DNA from: Shewanella amazonensis SB2B
GTDB taxonomy: Bacteria > Pseudomonadota > Gammaproteobacteria > Enterobacterales > Shewanellaceae
DNA length: 64,000 bases
Direction: 5' to 3'
Assembly: GCF_000015245.1 (NCBI RefSeq)
Contig: NC_008700.1
Coordinates: forward strand, 371,001-435,000
Of the stretch, positions 13,231-21,053 are shown one piece after another. Each line of letters opens with the position of its first letter. Within the stretch, counting starts at the first letter, position 1. The translations under genes and the position numbers were made by a program. The notes under the pieces were generated by a model, which made no database searches, was not told where the DNA came from, and saw nothing but the letters and a program-made list of their open reading frames with translations.

Positions 13231-13741
13231 ATGAAGTGGCGAGCTTCATACCGACAGTGACAGCGGGATGCTTCGCACCCCGCACCGGAATCACGCCCGC
13301 TGTGATTACCGGTATAAAGCACCGCCTTCGGCGGGTTCGGCCTTGGCTGCGCCAACGCCTCATATGCTCTGGAGCGCCCGCCGCTGCTGATGTCTTGCCA
13401 TCATCAGCGGCTTACGAACTTCGTTCTAGCGCCCCACAGCATGAAGCGCGCATGTACCGAGCTACGCTCTGTACTACCCGCATTTTTGCCGCGTTTGGTA
13501 CGGGGCGATGTGGCCATCGCGTTTCCCGTCCCTGCCGCGCCCCAGTTCTTACGAACGGGGCAAGGTTTAGCTTGTCGTTGTTGCCAACGCCGCCGCTAAA
13601 TTTTGCTTACGCAAAACCAAAATACGGGTAGTACAGACCAGCTGTACATGCGCGCTGCTACAGCAAGCGGATTCGATGAATCCACTCGCTTACGCGGCGG
13701 TTTGCCAGCCTTGCTGGCGCTGTTATCGCACAAAAACGTGC
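13231..13741 (-). other. Array of about twenty small hairpins with GNA/GNRA loops
   Basis: Between two minus-strand genes lies a noncoding block in which nearly every 25 bp forms a short perfect stem. Minus-strand loops are GAA (13272-13274, 13327-13329, 13420-13422), GCA (13348-13350), GTA (13463-13465), GTAA (13549-13552, 13607-13610, 13690-13693) and GCAA (13581-13584). Other strong stems are 13231-13249, 13263-13283, 13284-13313, 13381-13410, 13454-13474, 13505-13520, 13669-13683 and 13704-13718. GNA and GNRA loops are exceptionally stable when single-stranded, and they appear on the minus strand only. A structured RNA or a folded single-strand DNA origin is possible. Confidence 0.75.
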
Positions 13742-13812
13742 CGTTTTTTGCTGCAAGCACACATGCTGTGCAGAGCAAACGTCCTGCATTGCCCTTATGT
13801 GCGGTGAGACAG

Positions 13813-15360
13813 CTAACTTGTGGTCACTGAGATATTTTCACCTGAAATCCGCAGTGAGTTTAATGAGACGGATTGACCGCTCGTAACACCTTGCGTGCCT
13901 GCAAATGAAAAGGGCATAGGGGAGCGCCCAGTAGGCCAGTTAGCTTGAGGGTGGCTTGGTTTGGAATCATCTGTACTCTTGCACAGCGCCTTTTTGGTGG
14001 TAGTGGCCTCAGCTACTTTGGCTGTTGAAGCGTCGGCCGTTGGAACTGGCGCTGGAGCTGCTATGGTTGCTGGTATTGCAGCAGAGTTGACCTCTGTTTT
14101 TACTTCTTCAGCCACAGCAGCATCTGTACCTGTCACAAGAAGTGAAGCAATTCCCAGCTTCTCACACAACTTAGTTTGCGCTTCCAGACGCTCTTTGAGG
14201 CAGTCATAACGGTTATAGGTACCCCTCACGCCTGCTTTTGTATGGTTTAAGATTTTCTCAATAATCTCATCTGGGACACTCAGCTCGCTGAGTCGACTGC
14301 TACAGGTTCGTCTTAAATCGTGCACTGTGAAGTGCGGAATGCCTGCTGCTTCGAATATATTAGGCAGTGGTCTGCTTTTTTTCCCCTTGTTTTCCTTACC
14401 AAAGAGTTTTGATAAAGCAGTATTTAAGGTGTCTTTGCCTGTATGAGGTACATTTGAGCCATTTCTGCGGGCTGGGAATAAATAATCACTGCTACCACTG
14501 CGCTCCTTCACTTCCAGCAGTATTGGCATGAGAGGTTCGGGAATGGCAATTGCGATTGATTTTTTGGTTTTGCTGCGACCGTTTGGGAGAAGCCATATTT
14601 GCTTTTCCAGATCAAATTCAGTCCACTTGGCTTGTAGCAGCTCATTTTTACGCACACCAAGAATGAGCAAAAGGATAAACGCCAGATAGTTATCCCTCGA
14701 TACGTGGTCACGTAATATTGCCAGCACAATGGGAATTTCCTCAAAAGACAAATTTCGTTCTCGAGGTTCTGCTTTCGCACCAATTTTTTTGCGGTTGATA
14801 CCCTTAGCCACGTTGGTTTCAAGCATGCCCAGCTCCACAGCGTGATCCAGTATTTTATCTATCAACCGAAGCACATTGATGTTTGCTGTCCGCTTCACAC
14901 CAGCATCAATGCTATTGACCAAGTCACGAACCATTATTCTTGTTATGTAAGAAACTGGTAATTCGCCCAATGTCTTAGCCACATAATTTGTGTATAGGGC
15001 TCTCGGTCTACCTGGATGGTCGATGGTCCTGCAATACCCCTCAAAATAGTCCTGAGTAACACTGCCAAACGTGTCTTGCAGTGCTGCCGCTAGCTTCTTG
15101 ATCTCAAGCTTGGGGTTTTTGCCTTCCTTTACCTGTCTTTGAAGCTCGGCAACTTGGTTTTTGGCGTCTGACTTAGACATTTTCCCTGGGCCATTGCCGA
15201 ATTGGCCAAGCACTATTTCGATTCTTTTCCCTGCGACGGTGCCTCGGTAGATGAAGGAGCCAACACCAGACTTTAATGGCTTTATATACAAATTGTCGGC
15301 AACACGCACTTTTTGTTCAGAGCGGCTTGCGGCGGTTTTGATCAACTGCGCGTGGTTCAT
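13813..15360 (-). CDS. int: Tyrosine recombinase (island integrase)
   Basis: A 515-residue phage-type integrase. An N-terminal arm-binding domain (about 15-85, with LYIKPLKSGVGSFIYRG and LGQFG) is followed by a core-binding helix bundle (95-190) and a catalytic domain. The catalytic residues are Arg237 (GVRKNELLQ), His347 and Arg350 (HDLRR), His373 (LNH) and Tyr382 (TYNRYD). The gene starts 160 bp from the end of yicC, as expected for the enzyme that inserted the island there. An extra 105-residue Ala/Thr/Pro/Ser-rich tail follows the catalytic domain; the usual length is about 400. It reads toward the island interior. Confidence 0.93.
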   Translation of the reverse strand: MNHAQLIKTAASRSEQKVRVADNLYIKPLKSGVGSFIYRGTVAGKRIEIVLGQFGNGPGKMSKSDAKNQVAELQRQVKEGKNPKLEIKKLAAALQDTFGSVTQDYFEGYCRTIDHPGRPRALYTNYVAKTLGELPVSYITRIMVRDLVNSIDAGVKRTANINVLRLIDKILDHAVELGMLETNVAKGINRKKIGAKAEPRERNLSFEEIPIVLAILRDHVSRDNYLAFILLLILGVRKNELLQAKWTEFDLEKQIWLLPNGRSKTKKSIAIAIPEPLMPILLEVKERSGSSDYLFPARRNGSNVPHTGKDTLNTALSKLFGKENKGKKSRPLPNIFEAAGIPHFTVHDLRRTCSSRLSELSVPDEIIEKILNHTKAGVRGTYNRYDCLKERLEAQTKLCEKLGIASLLVTGTDAAVAEEVKTEVNSAAIPATIAAPAPVPTADASTAKVAEATTTKKALCKSTDDSKPSHPQANWPTGRSPMPFSFAGTQGVTSGQSVSLNSLRISGENISVTTS

Positions 15361-15397
15361 TGTTGACTCATCTTACCTAGGAATTGGCTTAGCATAA

Positions 15398-15414
15398 GTC
15401 ACCAATAAGTCACC
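15398..15414 (+). repeat. Right arm-type repeat, GTCACCAATAAGTCACC
   Basis: Second copy of the 17-bp repeat at 1330-1346 (one mismatch), upstream of the integrase start and 107 bp from the right att core. Likely an integrase arm site, and close enough to the int promoter to let the integrase affect its own expression. Confidence 0.6.
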
Positions 15415-15470
15415 GCAAAATTTGGAGTAAGCTACGACTCCTGACGCAAACTCTTTGACCGTGAGATGCA

Positions 15471-15494
15471 AAAAAGCCCTTTTATCAAGGGCTT
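15471..15494 (-). terminator. Island-supplied terminator for yicC
   Basis: AAGCCCTT (15474-15481), loop TTATC, AAGGGCTT (15487-15494), with an A tract on the plus strand that gives a T tract after the hairpin for yicC transcription. It lies inside the island, 27 bp past the yicC stop. Confidence 0.85.
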
Positions 15495-15520
15495 GGTTGT
15501 TGGTGATGGGTGGTGAAACA

Positions 15521-15544
15521 TCACTCTACGTTTTGGATCTGTTC
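15521..15544 (-). repeat. Right attachment site within the yicC 3' end
   Basis: The last codons of yicC (EQIQNVE, TGA). Matches 1237-1260 at 18 of 24 positions in the same orientation. The island side of the crossover cannot be fixed more closely than the shared GGATCTG/ACGTT core. Confidence 0.8.
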
Positions 15545-16384
15545 GCGCATCTGCTCGATAAGTACTTTGAGCTCCACGGCGGCAGCTGTGATTTCTGTGC
15601 TGATGGACTTGGAGGCGAGGGTGTTCGACTCGCGGTTGAACTCCTGCATCATAAAGTCGAGGCGGCGACCTTCGCTGCCACCCTTCTTGAGGATGCGGCG
15701 AGCTTCGGTGATGTGCGCTTCAAGGCGGTCCATTTCTTCGGCCACGTCGAGTTTTTGCGCCAGCAGCACCATTTCCTGCTCGATACGGGTGCTGTCGAGC
15801 TCACCCTGAATCTCTGCAAGCCGGGATGTGAGTTTTTCACGTTGCCATTCAATGACCTTTGGCATGTGCTCGCGCACAATGGCAATTTGACCTTCCACGG
15901 CACCAAGGCGGCTTTCGAGCATTTCCTTGATGGCGCTGCCTTCACGGCCACGGGCTTCCACAAACTGATCCAGTGCCTTATCGAAGGCCCCCAACAGCTC
16001 GGCGCTGATGGCATCCATGTCCTGCTCGGCGGTGGCGATAACACCGGGCCAGCGGAGTATATCAGTCAGCGCAATATCACCCTGTCCGGCTTCGGCTTTA
16101 AGCCAATTGGCAGCGCCCAGCAGTTGACGGGCGAGGTCTTGGTTGATGCTCAGTTCGGCGCCTGAGTCGTTGGCGACGTCATAGCGCAGATTCACTTCTA
16201 CTTTTCCACGGCTGAGGCGCTTTCTTAAGCGTTCGCGCAGCGCTGGTTCGAGGCTGCGCAGCTGCTCTGGCAAGCGCAGGTAGGTTTCCAGATAGCGCTG
16301 ATTCACTGAGCGGATTTCAAAAGAGGCGTTGCCCCAGGAGGATTTATGCTCGATACGGGCATAGGCGGTCATGCTGTGGATCAT
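15521..16384 (-). CDS. yicC: YicC family endoribonuclease
   Basis: A 287-residue protein, the same length as the E. coli homologue when started at ATG 16384 (MIHSMTAYAR). Family blocks present: SMTAYAR, EIRSVNQRYLE, E--LR-RL--GKVEV, the AEEMDRLEAHI motif and the C-terminal GRRLDFMMQEFNRESNTLASKS. YicC is a cytoplasmic endoribonuclease reported to act on small RNAs. The island inserted at its last codons without altering the encoded end, so the gene is intact. It is divergent from rph. Confidence 0.95.
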   Translation of the reverse strand: MIHSMTAYARIEHKSSWGNASFEIRSVNQRYLETYLRLPEQLRSLEPALRERLRKRLSRGKVEVNLRYDVANDSGAELSINQDLARQLLGAANWLKAEAGQGDIALTDILRWPGVIATAEQDMDAISAELLGAFDKALDQFVEARGREGSAIKEMLESRLGAVEGQIAIVREHMPKVIEWQREKLTSRLAEIQGELDSTRIEQEMVLLAQKLDVAEEMDRLEAHITEARRILKKGGSEGRRLDFMMQEFNRESNTLASKSISTEITAAAVELKVLIEQMREQIQNVE

Positions 16385-16541
16385 AGGGATTCCGGCTGAT
16401 TTTCGGCTAAGTCTGGACGTCATTATAACCACAAGCCAGGCCAGCGTCATGGCCCTGAACGTGAGCAAAATCTGCTAATGACCCTTTGTAACGCGCGGAG
16501 TGTATTCAAAATCCACCGTGGCAACTCGCTCTGCATAGCCC

Positions 16542-16547
16542 TATAAT
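16542..16547 (+). promoter_or_regulatory. Probable rph promoter -10 (TATAAT)
   Basis: A perfect TATAAT 45 bp before the rph start. The matching -35 is weak (GTGGCA region near 16518). Start site expected near 16554. Confidence 0.5.
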
Positions 16548-16591
16548 AGGCAGCCAAATTATTGCGAAATTCATACGTCACAGGAATCGCC

Positions 16592-17305
16592 ATGCGTCCA
16601 GGTAATCGTACCCCGGCTCAGACCCGCCCCATCAGCATCACCCGTAACTTTACTGCCCACGCCGAAGGCTCTGTGCTGGTAGAGTTTGGCGAAACCAAGG
16701 TGCTGTGTACCGCCAGTTTCACCGAGGGTGTACCACGCTTCCTTAAAGGCAGTGGGCAGGGTTGGTTGACTGCCGAATATGGCATGCTGCCGCGTTCTAC
16801 CCATAGCCGTATGGACCGCGAAGCCGCCCGTGGCAAACAGTCTGGCCGTACCCAGGAAATCCAGCGTCTGATTGGCCGCGCCCTGCGTGCTGCCGTGGAT
16901 TTAAAGCAACTGGGCGAAAACACCATAGTGGTGGACTGTGATGTTATTCAGGCCGATGGTGGCACCCGTACCGCAGCTATCACAGGAGCCTGTGTGGCAC
17001 TGGTGGATGCGCTGAACTGGGCCCGCGGTAAAGGTTTGGTGAAAGCCAACCCACTGAAGTTTTTGATTGCGGCTGTGAGCGTGGGTATCCACAACGGCGA
17101 AGCCATTTGCGATCTCGAGTATGTGGAAGACAGCGCTGCCGAAACCGATATGAATGTGGTGATGACCGAAACCGGCAAGATCATTGAAGTTCAGGGTACG
17201 GCCGAGGGTGAGCCTTTCACCCACGAAGAGTTGCTGACCATGCTGGAGCTGGCCAAACACGGTATCCGCGAAATCATTGATACTCAGAAAGCGGCTCTGA
17301 ACTGA
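16592..17305 (+). CDS. rph: RNase PH
   Basis: A 237-residue phosphorolytic 3'-5' exoribonuclease that trims tRNA 3' ends. ATG at 16592 has AGGAA upstream, and MRPGNRTP is the conserved N-terminus. Motifs: [44 protein letters not shown] and [18 protein letters not shown] (here [18 protein letters not shown]), all for phosphate and RNA binding. It is intact, unlike the frameshifted rph of E. coli K-12. It lies divergent to yicC and upstream of pyrE, the conserved arrangement; a terminator separates it from pyrE. Confidence 0.96.
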
Positions 17306-17324
17306 TTACAGAATTGATTTTTTT

Positions 17325-17347
17325 AAAGGCTCCGAGAGGGGCCTTTT
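17325..17347 (+). terminator. rph terminator
   Basis: AAAGGCTCC-GAGA-GGGGCCTTTTT, 20 bp after the rph stop. In enteric bacteria a hairpin at this place attenuates pyrE; here no obvious leader coupling beyond position is visible. Confidence 0.8.
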
Positions 17348-17411
17348 TACCACCCTGCACCCTGCTTTAATCGGCTGCCTGAGCAGCCAGACACATGATA
17401 GAGGAAAGACA

Positions 17412-18053
17412 GTGAAAGCCTATCAGCGCGAGTTTATTGAGTTTGCTCTCGAGCGTAATGTACTGAGATTCGGTGAGTTTACACTCAAATCCGGCCGCAA
17501 GAGCCCTTACTTCTTCAACGCCGGTTTATTTAATACCGGCCGCGATCTGGCCCGTCTCGGCCGCTTCTATGCCGCTGCGCTGGTGGATGCGGGTATCGAC
17601 TACGATTTGCTGTTTGGCCCCGCTTATAAAGGCATTCCCATTGCCACCACCACGGCGGTAGCCCTGGCCGAGCACCATGATATCGACATGCCTTACTGCT
17701 TTAACCGTAAAGAGAAAAAAGATCACGGTGAAGGTGGTAACCTGGTGGGCAGCGAGCTCAAGGGTAAGGTTATGTTGGTGGATGATGTGATCACCGCCGG
17801 TACCGCCATTCGTGAATCGATGGAAATTATTCAGGCCAATGGTGCCGAGCTGGCCGGGGTGTTGATTGCGCTGGACCGTCAGGAAAAGGGTAAGGGCGAG
17901 CTGTCTGCCATTCAGGAAGTGGAGCGTGACTTTGGCTGCGGTATCGTGGCTATCATCAAGCTGGCCGATTTGATTGCCTTCCTGGCCGAGAAGCCAGGCA
18001 TGGAAGAGGTGCTGAGCTCGGTACGTGCTTACCGCGAGCAATACGGCATTTAA
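17412..18053 (+). CDS. pyrE: Orotate phosphoribosyltransferase
   Basis: A 213-residue enzyme that joins orotate to PRPP to give OMP, the fifth step of UMP synthesis. The PRPP-binding signature VMLVDDVITAGTA is near residue 119. FTLKSGRKSPYFFNAG near 22, GPAYKGIP near 72 and FNRKEKKDHGEGG near 97 are the substrate loops. Start ATG follows GAGGAAAG. It lies after rph, separated by a terminator that could attenuate it. Length and motifs fit the bacterial family exactly. Confidence 0.96.
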   Translation: MKAYQREFIEFALERNVLRFGEFTLKSGRKSPYFFNAGLFNTGRDLARLGRFYAAALVDAGIDYDLLFGPAYKGIPIATTTAVALAEHHDIDMPYCFNRKEKKDHGEGGNLVGSELKGKVMLVDDVITAGTAIRESMEIIQANGAELAGVLIALDRQEKGKGELSAIQEVERDFGCGIVAIIKLADLIAFLAEKPGMEEVLSSVRAYREQYGI

Positions 18054-18110
18054 GCCCAAGCCATAAAAGGTAAGCGCCCGCCAGTTTGGGCCCTTGGCTT
18101 AAGCATAAAA

Positions 18111-18136
18111 AACGCCGCAATCAGCGGCGTTTTTTA
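18111..18136. terminator. Bidirectional terminator between pyrE and folE
   Basis: AACGCCGC-AATCA-GCGGCGTT followed by TTTTTA, with AAAA on the other side. It serves the converging pyrE and folE genes. Confidence 0.88.
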
Positions 18137-18154
18137 TTGGGAATACGCTTAAGT

Positions 18155-18805
18155 TCAGCGGGGCTGATGTAAAAATTCCGCCCGGGTGGCCGGGTTGGAT
18201 TTGAAAATGCCACCCAGTGCCGTGGTGGTGGTGGAGCTGGTGGCATCCATCACGCCGCGGGATTTAACGCAGTAGTGCACCGCATCGATTTTCACCGCCA
18301 CATCTTTGGTTTCCAGCAGTGCCTGCAGTGCCACCAGAACCTGTTGAGTCAGGCGTTCCTGCACCTGAGGGCGCTGGGCAAAGAAGCGCACGATACGGTT
18401 GATTTTCGACAGGCCGATGATTTTTTTACGCGGCAGATAGGCCACTGTGGCAGTGCCGTCTATGGTCACCAAATGGTGTTCGCAGGTGCTGGTCAGGCTG
18501 ATATCCTGTACCCGTACCATTTCATCCACGCCCATCTTGTTGTCGATGACAGTGATTTTGGGGAAGTTCTCGTAGTCGAGGCCAGAGAAGATTTCATCCA
18601 CGTACATTTTGGCGATGCGACGGGGGGTATCGGCAAGGCTGTCGTCGGTCAAATCGAGTGACATCAGGCCAAGAATTGCCCGCATATGCTGTTCGATTTT
18701 GTCTTTGCGTTCCTCGCGGGAGAGTCCGCAGGGAACCATGGGAGTTTCCAGCCCCCGCTCCAAGAGCGCCGCCTGAACCTTTTGTGCTGCTTCGCTGAGT
18801 GCCAT
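18155..18805 (-). CDS. folE: GTP cyclohydrolase I
   Basis: A 216-residue enzyme converting GTP to dihydroneopterin triphosphate, the first step of folate synthesis. GGAGGT before ATG 18805 fixes the start. Zinc and active-site motifs: SLTSTCEHHLVTIDGTA and HYCVKSRGV; also VAYLPRKKIIGLSKINRIV and the QERLTQQV block. All zinc ligands (Cys and His in CEHH, Cys in HYC) are present, so it is the zinc-dependent type IA enzyme. Monocistronic, convergent with pyrE. Confidence 0.95.
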   Translation of the reverse strand: MALSEAAQKVQAALLERGLETPMVPCGLSREERKDKIEQHMRAILGLMSLDLTDDSLADTPRRIAKMYVDEIFSGLDYENFPKITVIDNKMGVDEMVRVQDISLTSTCEHHLVTIDGTATVAYLPRKKIIGLSKINRIVRFFAQRPQVQERLTQQVLVALQALLETKDVAVKIDAVHYCVKSRGVMDATSSTTTTALGGIFKSNPATRAEFLHQPR

Positions 18806-18935
18806 TTTTACCTCCAACCACATCATCGGCGCCTTGGCCGCTGCGCAATATCAGGGCAAATTACTTGGGTATTGCGCGAGTGGCGCAGGATACCGCTATT
18901 TGGCGTAAATTCATACCGAAATTGTAGTCGGCCCA

Positions 18936-18961
18936 TAAAAAAGCCGGGCCAGGCCCGGCTG
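18936..18961 (-). terminator. Terminator of the S9 peptidase gene
   Basis: AGCCGGGCC-A-GGCCCGGCT stem with the A tract at 18936-18941 that gives a T tract on the minus strand. Confidence 0.85.
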
Positions 18962-18987
18962 ATAACCACGGCGTTTGCCGCCAGATG

Positions 18988-20937
18988 TCAGAACTTCAGA
19001 TGGGTCTTCAGGAAGCCAAGCATTTCGCCATAGTATTTGGCGCGGTGAGCCTCGTTATAAAAACCGTGGCCTTCATCATCCATGACCAGCGATTGGAATG
19101 GATAGTTGTGCTTTTTCAAAGCATTGGCCATGGCTTCGTACTGCTCGATAGGCGCGCGCTCATCTTCACCGCCGTGTACCAGCAGGATGGCGGCCTTGAG
19201 TTTATCCACGTTGTGGGTGGGCGACATGGACTGCAGCAATGCTTTGTCCTGAGTCAATACGCGCTTCAGGTAAGCCATACCGGCATCGCGCTTTTGCACA
19301 TCACCTTCTTCGAACATCAGTTCCAGGTCGTATACACCGGCAAAGCCAATAGCGCACTTGAACAAATCCGGGGCCAGCGCCGAGCTTTGCAGCGCGCTGT
19401 AGCCGCCGAAGCTGCCGCCCACGATACAGATGCGGTCTTTATCCACTGTGCCATCGGCTATCACCTTTTTGGTGGCATCTATGATGTCGTACTGGATTTC
19501 TCTGCCCCATTTGCCGTAGCCAGCCTCTTCGAAGGCGTTGCCATAGCCGCCACTGCCACGGAAGTTAACCTGCAACACCGCTATGCCCTGGCTTGCCAGC
19601 AGCTGGTTTTGCGGATCAAACCCCCAGTAATCCCTTGGGCCATGGGGGCCGCCGTGGGGATTGACCACCAAGGGCAGGTTTTTGGCATCGACGCCAAAGG
19701 GCAGGGTGAGGAAGGCCTGGACTTTGGTGCCGTCACGGGCGGTAAAGTCGAAGGGCTTTACCTCGGCCATTTTATCGGGATCCAGAGCATCGTTCACCGA
19801 AACCAGATAACGCAACTTGTTGGTTTTGCGATTGTACAGGTAGTAGTCACCGGGGTTTCTGTCGTTGCTGGCGGCCACAACCAAAAGCTCGCCTTTGCGA
19901 TCTTCACTGACTATCTGTACCTGATGGCCGGGCAGAGAGGCAAGCAGGGTTTTCAGCAGTTGGCTGCGCTCGTCATTGGCATCCACGAAGGCATAGGTTG
20001 GGTAACCGTCGGCAAACTCCACTGCGTACAGCTGCTTGGTTTGGCCGTTTATCCAGTAATTGGCCGGGTCTACCCGTGGGTCCTGAATAATCCTGGTTTT
20101 GCTGCCGTCTTTGAGATTAATGCGGTAGACACCCATGGTTTGGCCGCTTTCGGTACCGGCAGCGTAAATGCTGCTGTTGTCGCCCACAAAAGACAGCGGA
20201 ATGAAGTCGCCCAGCCCCAGATCCAGCTTGTCGCTGGTCTGCCAGTCGCCGTCATCGCGAAAGAACACCTTGAGGTCGTTGTTGCTGTCGCGACCGGCGG
20301 CAAAGCGTACTTCACCTTCATGGTCAGTAAGGAAGCTGGCATAGCCGATGGGGGCGCGGGTGACTTTTTTGCGGGTACCGCGGTACACATCGACCTTGTA
20401 CACATCGGCAAGTCCTTCCTGCCAGTCGACCCCACTCCAGGGCAAGGCTTTGACCAGCAGGTACTTGTCGTCATCCGGCAGGGGATCGAGCACTGAGGCT
20501 GTGGCGCGGATGGGGGTGTTCTTTTTCAGGTTGGAGCCGGTTTGCTGCTCACCGCCGTTATAACCAAACAGGTAGGTTGCGCGGCTACCATCGGCATTCA
20601 CCGCGAACAGTTCACCGTAGTACAGCGGGTGGTCGCTCCAGCCTTTGAGGTATTCCTTGGCCAGTACAATGCGCTCGTTGCTGACCCAGTCGTAATCGCC
20701 GACCTGGGCATTGGCAGGGAAAAACACCGCATGTTTGAGTTTCAGGGTTTCGGTGTCGAGGATCAGCAGCTTGTTTTTGCCCTCGTGCTTGGTAATGGCA
20801 CTAAGGTAATCGCCGCCGGGGGAGAGTCTTACCTGACTGAACTGGCTGCCGCGGGCAAACACCTGTTCGGGAGTGGCAGCATTGGCAGAGGCACAAAGAC
20901 ACAGGGCCAGCGCACCAAAAAGACGGTGTAGCTTCAT
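18988..20937 (-). CDS. Secreted prolyl-oligopeptidase family (S9) serine peptidase
   Basis: A 649-residue protein started at ATG 20937 (AAGGATG upstream). A signal peptide (LHRLFGALALCLCASANA) is followed by a beta-propeller-like N-terminal half and an alpha/beta hydrolase catalytic domain. Catalytic residues: Ser in VGGSFGGYSA, Asp in GGEDERAP, His in DEGHGF. HGGP near the oxyanion hole and FRGSGGYG are also typical. It resembles the acylaminoacyl-peptidase/dipeptidyl-peptidase S9C type common in Shewanella. Periplasmic peptide degradation is the likely role; specificity is unknown. Confidence 0.92.
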   Translation of the reverse strand: MKLHRLFGALALCLCASANAATPEQVFARGSQFSQVRLSPGGDYLSAITKHEGKNKLLILDTETLKLKHAVFFPANAQVGDYDWVSNERIVLAKEYLKGWSDHPLYYGELFAVNADGSRATYLFGYNGGEQQTGSNLKKNTPIRATASVLDPLPDDDKYLLVKALPWSGVDWQEGLADVYKVDVYRGTRKKVTRAPIGYASFLTDHEGEVRFAAGRDSNNDLKVFFRDDGDWQTSDKLDLGLGDFIPLSFVGDNSSIYAAGTESGQTMGVYRINLKDGSKTRIIQDPRVDPANYWINGQTKQLYAVEFADGYPTYAFVDANDERSQLLKTLLASLPGHQVQIVSEDRKGELLVVAASNDRNPGDYYLYNRKTNKLRYLVSVNDALDPDKMAEVKPFDFTARDGTKVQAFLTLPFGVDAKNLPLVVNPHGGPHGPRDYWGFDPQNQLLASQGIAVLQVNFRGSGGYGNAFEEAGYGKWGREIQYDIIDATKKVIADGTVDKDRICIVGGSFGGYSALQSSALAPDLFKCAIGFAGVYDLELMFEEGDVQKRDAGMAYLKRVLTQDKALLQSMSPTHNVDKLKAAILLVHGGEDERAPIEQYEAMANALKKHNYPFQSLVMDDEGHGFYNEAHRAKYYGEMLGFLKTHLKF

Positions 20938-21010
20938 GTCACATCCTTGTTGTGGGTTGTTATTGAAATCCGTCTTGGAGGTTAATACAAAAGTATGCCG
21001 CAAACAATAA

Positions 21011-21037
21011 AAAAGGACGGTGATTTACCGTCCTTAA
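21011..21037 (-). terminator. slmA terminator
   Basis: AAGGACGG (21013-21020), loop, CCGTCCTT (21028-21035), with AAAAA before it on the plus strand giving the minus-strand T tract. It lies 17 bp past slmA. Confidence 0.82.
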
Positions 21038-21053
21038 TTCTCCTTAAAATCAA

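Larger units (their letters stand above)
1237..15544. mobile_element. Genomic island integrated at the 3' end of yicC
   Basis: The element is bounded by imperfect 24-bp copies of the yicC 3' end (1237-1260 and 15521-15544, 18 of 24 identical) in the same orientation. A tyrosine recombinase gene lies at the yicC-proximal end. Related 17-bp repeats lie inside both ends at 1330-1346 and 15398-15414. AlpA-like regulators lie at the other end. The content is accessory and many cassette genes look more AT-rich than the flanking housekeeping genes. The 3' end of yicC is a known target of mobilizable genomic islands in Vibrio and relatives. No relaxase or conjugation gene was recognised, so any transfer would need a helper element. 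Confidence 0.85.

Noticed and set aside
13236..13631. 131-residue plus-strand frame across the hairpin block
   Set aside because: It runs straight through the paired stems; its composition follows the repeats, it has no good ribosome binding site and no domain. Better explained by the structured noncoding DNA.
13231..13741. CRISPR array interpretation of the hairpin block
   Set aside because: The stems differ in sequence and there are no constant repeats with unique spacers of fixed length, and no cas genes nearby.
13813..15360. Integron integrase interpretation of the tyrosine recombinase
   Set aside because: It has the phage-type N-terminal arm-binding domain and lacks the IntI-specific insertion helix region; its position at yicC fits an island integrase.
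18985..20496. 503-residue plus-strand open frame opposite the S9 peptidase gene
   Set aside because: A shadow of the high-GC peptidase gene on the minus strand, which has a signal peptide and the full catalytic triad.
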